34,007 nt of DNA. It comes from Thiosulfativibrio sp964601165. GTDB lineage: Bacteria; Pseudomonadota; Gammaproteobacteria; Thiomicrospirales; Thiomicrospiraceae. The notes beneath the pieces are model-generated. The model was not told the DNA's origin, made no database searches, and saw nothing but the letters and a program-made list of their open reading frames with translations. The translations under genes and the position numbers were made by a program. Positions 1-7,269 of the stretch are shown here, one piece after another. The first letter of the stretch is position 1; the number at the start of each line of letters is the position of its first letter. Location: contig CAZRMK010000007.1 of NCBI GenBank assembly GCA_964601165.1, positions 1-34,007 on the forward strand, read 5' to 3'.

Positions 1-778
1 CAGCCTTTAATTCATCCTTGTTACTATACGTTATAACTTTGATGGTCTTATCTTTAATAGTTACATTAACTCGTTCTACCATCCCATTCGTTTTAGGCGT
101 GTAAGGCGCAGTTAATCGATGCTCTATTTTATTTTCGGCACACGCTTCGTCAAACTGGTGATTGCCACTCGCCTGATTCTTTTTACTGGTAAATCTGTCG
201 GTAAATTCGGCTCCATTATCCGTCAATACATGGCTGATATAAAAAGGAAAGTAGCTCTTGCATTCATCTAAAAAACTCACTGCGTTAGTGGCCGTTTTAT
301 TTTCATAGACTTTGAAATACAGTAAACGAGTCGCTCGGTCAATTGCCACAAACAGATAATATTTAACGCCATCCAGTTTAGGCAGGTACGTTACATCGAC
401 ATGTAAATATCCAGGTTCGTATTCTTTGAATTGCTTGGCTTTCTCTTTCTTTTATTCAGGGACTCTGTTGATGCCAAAAGCCACCAATGTTCTATAAACA
501 TTACTTCTATTTGCTCTAGGTATCGCGGACAACACACTATCAACCAAGTCATCTAGCTCCACCCAAGTGAGTGTTCGAACTACTCGAATAATTTCTTTCT
601 CCAAGCCTGTTAAAGAGCACTTAATAGTGTGTGGTCGCGAACTTTTATCTACTGAATACGCTCTATTTTTCCATTTTGAAACGGTCTTTTCATTGATTTC
701 AAAAGCGTTTTGACAATTCAATATTTGTGAGAGTAGACTGTTGTATAATTTCTCTTGAATGTGAATTAATTTTTGCAT
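1..778 (-). pseudogene. IS481-like DDE transposase, interrupted and truncated
   Basis: Read on the minus strand, 778-452 encodes the N-terminal helix-turn-helix part (107 residues ending ...GINRVPE). It then meets an in-frame TAA at 452-454. The same frame stays open beyond the stop (KKEKAKQFKEYEPGYLHVDV...) to the window edge. The integrase core is recognisable: HVDVTYLP holds the first Asp, VLTDNGAEF the second, and NGMVERVN the Glu of a DDE triad. Order and spacing fit IS481/IS3-type rve transposases that copy or cut and paste insertion sequences. Because one stop codon separates two otherwise collinear halves, this looks like a nonsense-inactivated gene rather than a programmed frameshift. 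The C-terminus lies outside the window. Family assignment is by motif recall; the subgroup is not determined. Confidence 0.82.
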
Positions 779-898
779 TCGTGTGATAGCCTTGGGGCAT
801 ATTAATTCCTTTGTAATGAAAGTTTTTAATATGTTATCAGGGCTGTCCTTTTTTTATTTTTTAAAATCAGGTATAACGTGGTGAAACTATACAATTAG

Positions 899-1288
899 TC
901 ACTGTTTTATTAAACGGTTTACCCAAACAGTCATCGCTTCATTAGCGATAGGGTTAGGAGCTTCCATAAAATTTATAATAAATTTATCTGCAAGTTCTGT
1001 TACGCCAATAGAACGAGGTCTAACCGCTAGGGGTTCTGGTCTGGGTAGCTGAAGACCAAAGCATAAAATAATGTTTTGTGCATCCAGAATATCTGGGTTG
1101 ATTTCACCATTAATACTTTTCGTGTGAGAAAAGTGGTCAAACTTTGCAATATTGACTGCTTTAGGATGAGCCTCTACCTCAGCATAAAGAAAATCTAAAA
1201 TATCAGGGACTGAATCAAATTTAGATTCTGATTTGGCAATTTCTAGGGTAAAAATGGGATATTTTTCTTTAAAAATAGATTTTTTCAT
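899..1288 (-). CDS. Conserved small protein of unknown function
   Basis: This 129-residue soluble protein has no signal peptide or membrane segment. It has a conserved-looking core: FDHFSHTKSINGEINPDILDAQNI, then CFGLQLPRP, AVRPRSIGV and FMEAPNPIANEAM. I associate this pattern with an uncharacterised family (possibly the one catalogued as DUF6858) found in sulfur-oxidising bacteria, but that is recollection and unverified. It lies 115 bp downstream of the SQR-like gene on the same strand and may be co-transcribed with it, suggesting but not proving a link to sulfide metabolism. The His/Asp/Cys content could bind a metal. No enzymatic function can be assigned. Confidence 0.75.
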   Translation of the reverse strand: MKKSIFKEKYPIFTLEIAKSESKFDSVPDILDFLYAEVEAHPKAVNIAKFDHFSHTKSINGEINPDILDAQNIILCFGLQLPRPEPLAVRPRSIGVTELADKFIINFMEAPNPIANEAMTVWVNRLIKQ

Positions 1289-1334
1289 ATGATTTATGAT
1301 TCCTAATCAAGAAAGTGGGAGGATTTGATTTTTA

Positions 1335-1388
1335 CATAAATAATGCAAGTCCTTGCAACTATATGCACAATCACTTTTAGGATTTAAG
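1335..1388. repeat. Relic of the CCTAAATCC foldback element
   Basis: About 54 bp that joins a left-end-like part (ATAAATAATGCAAGTCCTTGC) to a right-end-like part (CTATATGCACAATCACTT then AGGATTTA) of the 161-bp foldback family seen at 9789, 23521 and 32230. The middle is missing, so it looks like an internally deleted, decayed copy. It sits between the SQR-like gene and its downstream neighbour. Confidence 0.5.
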
Positions 1389-1403
1389 TTTTAGGTTGAA
1401 AAT

Positions 1404-2528
1404 TTAGCGATATTTTCTTAAATACCACCACTCAAATCCTCGTTTGGCAAAATGCATTAAACGGCAAGGGGGGAGCATAGTGGTTCCTGAATCGGTACGT
1501 TTAACAAAAATGCCATGGCTTAAGGTGTCAATAATACAAATTAATTCATGCTTAAAGGTTTTAAATTCTGTTGAATTATTAAGTTCTTCGATTAAGTTAT
1601 GAGCGGCAGACTTAGCCTGCAGATCCGCGGCATGCGCTTGTTTCGGCTGCCATTCAGGTCCAGGAAAGCTTCCCGCGTCGCCAGCGACATAAGTTTTTTC
1701 TAAACCTTCAACCTGACAGAATTTATTGGCTTTAATTAAGCCTCCATCGGAGAGCGGAATATCAGACTCGATAGTCCATTCTGGTCCAGACATCCCTGGC
1801 ATGAATAAAATTAAATCAGCATCAAATTCAGTCTCTTCTGTTTTAACTTTATTGGCTTCAAAAGCTATAATTTTATGACCTAAATGGGTCTCAACCCCAC
1901 GTTTTTTTAACATTTTAAGAATAGCATCAGGGGCTTTTTCTCCTAAACGCATTCCAGGCTTTTCTGCGGGGTTAAAGAATATGATTTTAAAATTGTTACG
2001 ACGCCCTTGTCTGCGTAACAGAGTATCTATGCCAAATAAAAATTCAAACATAGGCCCACCACGCATGGCAGAAGGTTCTTCTGGATTGCCGCTAAATCCT
2101 ATGGCAATGGTTCCTTTTGACATGGCATCTAAGCGCTCTTTAATTTTATTAGCCGCCACAATACCTTCACAAGGGGTTATGGCATGCTCAATACCTGGAA
2201 GTGTTTTAATAAAACGTCCTCCCGTGGCAATAATCAGACCATCATTTTGATATTCTCCTTGATCGGTAATAACCTTGCGACCATTTTGAGTAATATTTTG
2301 TACCCTTGCTTGAATGAATTGCACATTTTGACGGTTAAAAAAATTATGTAAGTTAATTTTTAAATCATCATCTTTACGCAAACCTGATGGAATCCAAATC
2401 AGGCTAGGTAAGTAAATAATCTCTTTAGAGGGAGCAATCACCGTAATTGTGGCTTGAGGAGATTTTTTTCTAATGTCTTGAATGGCAGTTAAAGCGGCAA
2501 ACCCAGTGCCTAAAATGGTAATATTCAT
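1404..2528 (-). CDS. sqr: Sulfide:quinone oxidoreductase-family flavoprotein
   Basis: This 374-residue protein has an N-terminal FAD-binding Rossmann motif (ITILGTGFAA, residues 3-12). A second nucleotide-fold region follows (LIIATGGRF, 98-106), then the FAD-contacting VAGDAGSFPGPEW near 281-293 and a KQAHAADLQA motif, all typical of the SQR/flavocytochrome c sulfide dehydrogenase group. These enzymes oxidise sulfide at the membrane surface and pass electrons to quinone. Cysteines lie at 120, 271, 331 and 355; C120 and C331 are the likeliest redox pair by position (inference). The C-terminus (HFAKRGFEWWYLRKYR) is amphipathic and basic, fitting monotopic membrane attachment. The internal NPEEPSAMRGGPMFEF segment marks a distinct SQR subtype, which I do not assign. 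It is divergent from cobO with 114 bp between. A related NADH dehydrogenase-like role is possible but less likely. Confidence 0.82.
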   Translation of the reverse strand: MNITILGTGFAALTAIQDIRKKSPQATITVIAPSKEIIYLPSLIWIPSGLRKDDDLKINLHNFFNRQNVQFIQARVQNITQNGRKVITDQGEYQNDGLIIATGGRFIKTLPGIEHAITPCEGIVAANKIKERLDAMSKGTIAIGFSGNPEEPSAMRGGPMFEFLFGIDTLLRRQGRRNNFKIIFFNPAEKPGMRLGEKAPDAILKMLKKRGVETHLGHKIIAFEANKVKTEETEFDADLILFMPGMSGPEWTIESDIPLSDGGLIKANKFCQVEGLEKTYVAGDAGSFPGPEWQPKQAHAADLQAKSAAHNLIEELNNSTEFKTFKHELICIIDTLSHGIFVKRTDSGTTMLPPCRLMHFAKRGFEWWYLRKYR

Positions 2529-2642
2529 TTGGTTGAAACCTTCTGCGTTTTATTAAATTTTCGAGTAGAATTATTATTAGTTTATTCTAATACAATTAAG
2601 TGTTTTAGTACGAGATATTTGGGTTAAAAGGAAATTTTATAT

Positions 2643-3266
2643 ATGAGTCTTCAAAAAGATATAGAAAGCGTTAGTTTTGAAAAGCATAATAAAATAATGA
2701 AAAGACGTAAAGCCTTTATAGATAGAGAAATTGCACAGGCAAGTGCTTCTCGTGGAATTATTGTCGTCAACACGGGAGATGGTAAAGGAAAAAGTAGCTC
2801 TGCATTTGGCATGGTAGCCAGAGCGATGGGACATGGTATGAAGGTGGTTGTGATTCAATTTATAAAGGGAGCCATGCCGACAGGAGAAGAACAATTTTAC
2901 GCTCGTTTTCCAAGTGAAATTATTTTTAAAGCGATGGGAGAAGGATTTACTTGGGATACTCAAGACAAGTCGCGTGATATTGAGATTTGTCAAATAGCTT
3001 GGCAGGAATCTAAACGGTATTTAACTGATGAGTCTGTTGATTTAGTGGTTTTAGACGAGCTTAATATTGCTTTGAGTTATCAGTATTTAGATTGGCAAGC
3101 TATTGAGCAAGATATTATAAATCGTCCAGAGCATCAACATGTAGTGATTACTGGTAGAGGCGCTCCTACAGAACTAATTGCTATCGCAGATACAGTGACA
3201 GAAATGCAAGAGATTAAACACGCCTTTAACTCTGGAATTAAGGCTCAAAAAGGTATTGAATTGTAA
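2643..3266 (+). CDS. cobO: Corrinoid adenosyltransferase CobO/BtuR
   Basis: This 207-residue enzyme transfers the adenosyl group of ATP to cob(I)alamin or cob(I)yrinic acid a,c-diamide, making adenosylcobalamin. The family P-loop GDGKGKSS is at residues 45-52. It is followed by the characteristic AFGMVARAMGHGMKV, VVIQFIKG, VVLDELNIAL and VVITGRGAP stretches. Length matches the CobA/CobO/BtuR family (about 200). The start ATG at 2643 follows an AAGGAAA ribosome-binding site. No other cobalamin gene and no recognisable cobalamin riboswitch is visible nearby, so salvage of imported corrinoids is possible, though full synthesis elsewhere cannot be excluded. Confidence 0.93.
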   Translation: MSLQKDIESVSFEKHNKIMKRRKAFIDREIAQASASRGIIVVNTGDGKGKSSSAFGMVARAMGHGMKVVVIQFIKGAMPTGEEQFYARFPSEIIFKAMGEGFTWDTQDKSRDIEICQIAWQESKRYLTDESVDLVVLDELNIALSYQYLDWQAIEQDIINRPEHQHVVITGRGAPTELIAIADTVTEMQEIKHAFNSGIKAQKGIEL

Positions 3267-3309
3267 GGATTTATCACGTATGATTTATAAAATATAGGGG
3301 ATTTGATGT

Positions 3310-3606
3310 ATGAAAAAAAATTTATTAGTTTTTATTATAGCTTTAACCTTTTCAGTAGCTGCGAATGCTTCTTTAGTTGAAGCTTGGCAAGGCATGAAAG
3401 AAGAAGCCGCTAATGTGTGGGAAGAAAGTAAAGTAATTGCCACAGAAGCTTCTGAAACGGCTAAAGAAATTTATTTAGATGCTAAAGAGGCTTCGGCAGA
3501 AAAAATTAAAAAGGGTGCTGAAATATTAGGCTTTGAGCCAATTGAACCAGCTGAACCAATTGATCCTGAAAATAATAAGAGGTCTTACTCAGTTGAAGAA
3601 ATTTAA
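3310..3606 (+). CDS. Small exported helical protein
   Basis: This 98-residue protein starts with a clear Sec signal peptide (MKKNLLVFIIALTFSVAANA, cleavage after ANA at about 20). The mature part is a charged, Ala/Glu/Lys-rich amphipathic helix (residues 25-75), resembling stress-type or coiled-coil periplasmic proteins. It ends in an acidic Pro-rich stretch EPIEPAEPIDP. No family is recognised. It is the first of three exported-protein genes whose reading frames overlap or abut, and its last 14 bp overlap the next gene. Confidence 0.7.
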   Translation: MKKNLLVFIIALTFSVAANASLVEAWQGMKEEAANVWEESKVIATEASETAKEIYLDAKEASAEKIKKGAEILGFEPIEPAEPIDPENNKRSYSVEEI

Positions 3607-3913
3607 ATTTTTGTTTAAATCTTTCGGGATTGTTCTTATAGCTACTTTTTTCATCACAGGCTTATCTGGTTGTGAAAAAATTTCAAATAGTGCCAAAAAT
3701 ATTCAATCTGATTGGATTGGAATAGATAGAAATGTAGAAATTTATTCTTGCATGACTGGAAAGTTAATTAAATCCTTCCAAGGTAGCGTGCGGTTAAATC
3801 CTGGAGATACTGTTGGTACCTCTTTGCTAATTGATGGCAAAAAGCTCCATACTAATTTATGTTTTATAATTTCAGAGATAGGGTTAAAGGAAAGAAATAT
3901 TACTCATGAATAA
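3593..3913 (+). CDS. Putative lipoprotein (TTG start)
   Basis: An upstream in-frame ATG at 3533 would bury the signal inside the preceding gene. A better start is TTG at 3593: AAGAGG at 3577-3582 lies 10 bases upstream, and the product then begins MKKFKF with a typical lipoprotein signal ending in the lipobox LSGC (Cys27). The mature protein of about 80 residues has two further cysteines (YSCMTG, NLCFI) that could form a disulfide, and a GSVRLNPGDTVG turn-rich segment. Function is unknown. It overlaps the preceding gene by 14 bp and the next by 8 bp, indicating translational coupling. Confidence 0.65.
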   Translation: MKKFKFLFKSFGIVLIATFFITGLSGCEKISNSAKNIQSDWIGIDRNVEIYSCMTGKLIKSFQGSVRLNPGDTVGTSLLIDGKKLHTNLCFIISEIGLKERNITHE

Positions 3914-4274
3914 AGTCTTGCTAAATAAAGTTCAACGGTTATCTTTACTGTCATTGCTGTTAGTTTTTGTGGCTGGTTGCTCTAGTGTTCAAGTGCAGCA
4001 AGTAAGTGATAAAAAGCACCAAGAAAAATATGTCTTAACTGCTTATTATGCAGAGCCAGTTAAAAATTTTGAAAGTCGTTCTTTAAGGTCTAATGCAAAA
4101 GAACTTTGCCCTCAAGGGTTTGATATTTTAAATAGCAATGCCAGTAAAGCTGGGAAACTAGCAATAAGTCATGCCAGTTGCGTGTCTTTAGGTAGCTGTG
4201 ATTATAAGCTTGAATGGCATATTCAGTGTGCCGACAGACCCCAAGAGCCTTTTTCTTTATTCGGAAGATTTTAG
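3906..4274 (+). CDS. Putative lipoprotein, Cys-rich C-terminal half
   Basis: This 122-residue protein has a lipoprotein signal and lipobox VAGC (Cys25), so it should be lipidated by LspA-dependent maturation. The mature region holds four cysteines in the pattern ELCPQG, HASCVSLGSCDYKLEW and HIQCADRP, suggesting a disulfide-stabilised periplasmic fold, and ends EPFSLFGRF. AGGAAAG about 10 bases upstream supports the ATG at 3906, which overlaps the previous gene by 8 bp. I do not recognise the family. Its place in an overlapping trio of exported proteins suggests they act in the cell envelope (inference). Confidence 0.72.
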   Translation: MNKVLLNKVQRLSLLSLLLVFVAGCSSVQVQQVSDKKHQEKYVLTAYYAEPVKNFESRSLRSNAKELCPQGFDILNSNASKAGKLAISHASCVSLGSCDYKLEWHIQCADRPQEPFSLFGRF

Positions 4275-4351
4275 GATAATCTATTTTGCATAATTATAAG
4301 TGGTATATGCACAGTTGCTTGCATGGTGTCTAGTAAAGAGGTCCTTTAATT

Positions 4352-5098
4352 TTGGTTAATTTTCTGTGGTTACTGCCGTTGGTTTTTCTAGCTTTATGGC
4401 AATACCCTCAAATAGAAATCTGGCCTGAAACTTGGTTAGACTTAGTTACTTATGCTCCCTATGCGATTGCTGGTTTAGGTATTCTCATTGCGTTTTGGTT
4501 AAATCGTCTTCAGCCTATTTTAATTTTATTGACAATAGTTCTGTTAAATGTGGGGGTGGATTATTTTTTTGACTCTAATCCCCTCGGTTTCACCGCTCAA
4601 ATACTCTTTCCGGTTTTCTCTATTCTATTACCCCTTAATTTAGTCATGTGGTTGCTGTTCCCTGAACGAGGTGTGCATAATAAAATTTATGTAATAAGTT
4701 TGGTCAATTTGTTTTTGGTGCAAATATTATTTTTATTTTGGTATATTGAAAATGTTCCTTATAATTTGGTAGAAATCCTGTCACAGAAGGTTGTTTTTCA
4801 GGGACATATACTTGATTTATTGATTATTCCATTAGTGGCAAGTATTTTAGCTTGGTTGTTTTTAGTTATTAAAAATGCCGTAAGTGTACAAGTAAAAGTA
4901 TTAGATACCACGGTTATTTTTGTATTACTATTAATGGTAATCGGGCTAAATGATTTTGAAACTTCTGGGGCTTTAGCTTGGATGTCTGCCATTTCAGCTT
5001 TGATGATTGTTTTGTCTGCTATCTTTGGCTCCTATCAGGCTGCAAACGATCCTGCAAAAGCAAAAGTAGCAGCAAAAGCAAAAAGGATTAAACAGTGA
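4352..5098 (+). CDS. Eight-segment integral membrane protein of unknown function
   Basis: This 248-residue protein has about eight hydrophobic segments (near 2-16, 32-50, 55-73, 82-103, 111-131, 152-173, 184-199 and 206-228) and a short Ala/Lys-rich cytoplasmic tail. Start TTG at 4352 follows AAAGAGG at 4335-4341. The spacing of segments, and the final helix ending in IFGSYQAA, remind me of the N-terminal membrane module of some gammaproteobacterial diguanylate cyclases, where a GGDEF domain would follow. Here the tail is only about 20 residues (DPAKAKVAAKAK...), so no catalytic domain is present. That similarity is an impression and unverified. The stop overlaps the GTG start of the prolyl isomerase gene by 2 bp, implying coupling. 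Confidence 0.65.
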   Translation: MVNFLWLLPLVFLALWQYPQIEIWPETWLDLVTYAPYAIAGLGILIAFWLNRLQPILILLTIVLLNVGVDYFFDSNPLGFTAQILFPVFSILLPLNLVMWLLFPERGVHNKIYVISLVNLFLVQILFLFWYIENVPYNLVEILSQKVVFQGHILDLLIIPLVASILAWLFLVIKNAVSVQVKVLDTTVIFVLLLMVIGLNDFETSGALAWMSAISALMIVLSAIFGSYQAANDPAKAKVAAKAKRIKQ

Positions 5099-5538
5099 AA
5101 AATACAGTCAAACGAGTCGAAGAAACTAGCCAAATTGAAATTGAATTCAAACTTTGTTTTTTAGATGGCACCTTAATAGAAGGTACTGAAGAAGGTGAAG
5201 TTTTTGCCCTGCAAATAGGCGATGGGCAGATTTTAAACAAATTAGATGAGCTGTTAATTGGTCTAGAAGAAGGGACTCGTGCAAAGTTTAATCTTATGCC
5301 TGAACAGGCTTTTGGAAAGCCTGATCCCAACAATTTTCAAGAAATTCCTAGAGCAGAATTTTCTAAAGAGTTAGAACTAGAAGTGGGTTATGTTATTGGA
5401 TTTAACACCCCAACGGGCGATGAGATTCCTGGGACAGTTTTTAAGATTGCAGAAGATGTTATTACGATTGATTTTAACCACCCTTTAGTAGATAAACCCA
5501 TCGTTTTTGAAGCGAAAATAATTACTATTTTAAGTTAA
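5095..5538 (+). CDS. fkpB: FKBP-type peptidyl-prolyl isomerase, SlpA/FkpB type
   Basis: This 147-residue cytoplasmic protein catalyses cis-trans isomerisation at proline bonds and acts as a folding helper. The FKBP/insert-in-flap layout is visible: an early FKLCFLDGTLIEGT strand pair, ALQIGDGQILNKLDELLIGLEEG (38-60), the PEQAFGKPDPNNFQEIP segment entering the flap insert, then a GTVFKIAEDVITIDFNHPLVDKPIVFEAKI finish, as in SlpA. Start GTG at 5095 overlaps the upstream stop. In many gammaproteobacteria this gene follows lspA directly. Here lspA (27526) has no fkpB after it, so the gene has either moved or is a paralogue. Confidence 0.85.
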   Translation: MKNTVKRVEETSQIEIEFKLCFLDGTLIEGTEEGEVFALQIGDGQILNKLDELLIGLEEGTRAKFNLMPEQAFGKPDPNNFQEIPRAEFSKELELEVGYVIGFNTPTGDEIPGTVFKIAEDVITIDFNHPLVDKPIVFEAKIITILS

Positions 5539-5556
5539 TAAGTGCTATTAATTAGA

Positions 5557-5587
5557 CCTAAGTCCTGCAATCACTTGCAGGATTTGG
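5557..5587. terminator. Short hairpin related to the foldback element ends
   Basis: CCTAAGTCCTGCA and TGCAGGATTTGG face each other across the loop ATCACT, giving a 12-13-bp stem with minor mismatch. The arms equal the two ends of the 161-bp foldback family without its middle. It lies between the convergent stops of the prolyl isomerase and PP0621-like genes, where it could act as a bidirectional transcription stop. No strong U-tract follows, so the terminator role is inference. Confidence 0.5.
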
Positions 5588-5596
5588 CTTGAATAA

Positions 5597-5836
5597 TTAT
5601 ATGTTTTCTAAGTTTTTATGTTCTTCTGAGCAATAGATTTTGCCTTTATTTATTACCGCTTCTTTTTCTGGTAAATGAACTTGGCAGAAAACGCATTGCA
5701 CCATTTTTTCCGCCCCTTGTTGTTTAAGATTGGCTTTGGATTTTTGTTGATTTTGAATTTCTTGAATTTTTTGAATACCAAGGCGAAGCACTAAAAATAG
5801 CAAGACTATCAGTAATAAAAATATAATCGCTCTCAT
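5597..5836 (-). CDS. PP0621-family small membrane-anchored zinc-ribbon-like protein
   Basis: This 79-residue protein has one N-terminal membrane helix (residues 3-20), a polar Gln/Lys-rich linker, and a C-terminal metal-binding-like module. The module is MVQCVFCQVHLPEKEAV (Cys48, Cys51, His54) followed by GKIYCSEEHK (Cys69, His73). This matches the small PP0621 family common in beta- and gammaproteobacteria, whose function is not established. It is convergent with the prolyl isomerase gene. Confidence 0.8.
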   Translation of the reverse strand: MRAIIFLLLIVLLFLVLRLGIQKIQEIQNQQKSKANLKQQGAEKMVQCVFCQVHLPEKEAVINKGKIYCSEEHKNLENI

Positions 5837-5895
5837 TAAAGTCCTTTATGGATTAGGGTAGAATATAACATATCATTATTTTAACAAAAACTATA

Positions 5896-6057
5896 AGAGA
5901 CCTTTGTATAATTAAACCACAATTTATGAAACGCCTAAAATAGCACCTTTTTAACCCAAAAACTCGTCAAATAGCTAGCTACTCTCCTCTTTTTTGAGTT
6001 AAAAATGCACTATTTTCTGCATTCCCTAAACCGCACTTTAATTATGTAAAGGTCTCT
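5896..6057. mobile_element. MITE-like foldback element upstream of sucC
   Basis: A 162-bp imperfect palindrome with ends AGAGACCTTTGTATAATTAAA and, inverted, AGAGACCTTTACATAATTAAA. Internal arms also pair: CTAAAATAGCACCTTTTTAA against a right-arm copy at about 6000-6023. The ends resemble those I associate with IS5-type elements (recall, unverified). Flanks ACTAT (left) and ACTAA (right) could be a decayed target duplication. It has no coding capacity. Its right end is 21 bp from the sucC start codon, so sucC transcription must begin in it or read through it. Confidence 0.6.
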
Positions 6058-6078
6058 ACTAAAACTTAAAGGGTTTTA

Positions 6079-7269
6079 ATGAATCTTCACGAATATCAAG
6101 CTAAAGCTTTGTTTAAAGAAGCTGGCATTCCTGTTCCAGAAGGGCAGGTTATTACAGACATTTCTCAATTAGATAGTGCTCTGGAACTTATTAGTAGTCA
6201 TGACTGTAATAATGAAGGCTGGGTGGTTAAAGCACAAATTCATGCCGGAGCAAGAGGTAAAGCAGGCGGGGTTAAGCTTGTTAAAGATTCAGCTGAAGCA
6301 CATAAAGCCGTTGAGTCTATGTTGGGTAGTTTTTTAGCTACCATTCAAACCGCAGGTAAGGCCTTGCCTGTGCATTCTGTTTTAATTGAGCAAACACTAG
6401 ATATTCAAAAAGAATTATATTTAAGCTTGTTAGTAGATCGTGAAACCCAACAATATTCTTTTGTTATTTCAGCCTCTGGCGGAATGGATATTGAAACTGT
6501 CGCAGAAGAAACTCCTGAAAAAATATTAAGCCTTGCCATTGATCCAGTAGTCGGGGTAATGCCTTATCAATGCCGTGAAGCAGGTTTTGCATTGGGTTTA
6601 AAGTCGGAAGCTTTTAAACAGTTAGGCTTGATAATGCAAAAGTTTTATCAACTCGCTTTAGCTAAAGATATTTCTCAGCTAGAAATAAACCCTTTAGTTT
6701 TAACTTATGATAATAAATTAATCGCCTTAGATGCTAAAGTTAATATTGATTCTAATGCCTTGTATAGACAGCCAGACCTAGTAGAAATGCGAGATTTTAC
6801 CCAAGAAGATGAGCGTGAAGTGATAGCCTCAAAACACCAGTTAAACTATATAGCACTTGATGGCAATATTGGTTGCATGGTAAATGGTGCAGGTTTAGCA
6901 ATGGCAACAATGGATTTAATTAAACTTTATGGCGGAGATCCTGCTAACTTTTTAGATGTGGGTGGCAGTGCTACCCCCGAACGAGTTGCGGAAGCATTTA
7001 AATTAATTTTATCTTCATCTGATATTAAATCTATTTTAGTCAATATTTTTGGCGGGATTGTGCGTTGTGATTTAATTGCTGAAGGTATTATTAAAGCAGT
7101 ACAAGAAGTAGGGTTAACGCTTCCTGTTATAGTACGTTTAGAAGGTACTAATGCTGTACAAGGGCGTGAATTATTAGCGAATAGTGGTTTAAGTATTGTT
7201 ACAGCTGAAGGTCTAACTGAGGCGGCAAAAAAAGTCGTTGCGGCAGCAGGGAGCAGGGAAATAGCATGA
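6079..7269 (+). CDS. sucC: Succinyl-CoA ligase [ADP-forming] beta subunit
   Basis: This 396-residue ATP-grasp subunit pairs with SucD to interconvert succinyl-CoA and succinate plus ATP in the TCA cycle. Recognisable landmarks are the start MNLHEYQAKALFKEAGIPVP, the nucleotide-contacting VVKAQIHAGARGKAGGVKL (near 48-66), LEINPLVLT, and the C-terminal VGGSATPERVAEAF and NIFGGIVRCDLIAEGI that contact the alpha subunit. Length fits the family (about 388). AAGGG precedes the ATG. The stop overlaps the sucD start by 4 bp (ATGA), typical of coupled subunits. Confidence 0.97.
   Translation: MNLHEYQAKALFKEAGIPVPEGQVITDISQLDSALELISSHDCNNEGWVVKAQIHAGARGKAGGVKLVKDSAEAHKAVESMLGSFLATIQTAGKALPVHSVLIEQTLDIQKELYLSLLVDRETQQYSFVISASGGMDIETVAEETPEKILSLAIDPVVGVMPYQCREAGFALGLKSEAFKQLGLIMQKFYQLALAKDISQLEINPLVLTYDNKLIALDAKVNIDSNALYRQPDLVEMRDFTQEDEREVIASKHQLNYIALDGNIGCMVNGAGLAMATMDLIKLYGGDPANFLDVGGSATPERVAEAFKLILSSSDIKSILVNIFGGIVRCDLIAEGIIKAVQEVGLTLPVIVRLEGTNAVQGRELLANSGLSIVTAEGLTEAAKKVVAAAGSREIA

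Noticed and set aside
2637..2993. A 118-codon minus-strand frame opposite cobO
   Set aside because: It is the antisense shadow of a strongly supported CobO sequence, with His/Ser-rich composition typical of a chance frame.
4300..4326. TATATGCACAGTTGCTTGCAT as another foldback-element relic
   Set aside because: Similarity to the element's right end covers only about 12 bases in AT-rich DNA, too little to call.
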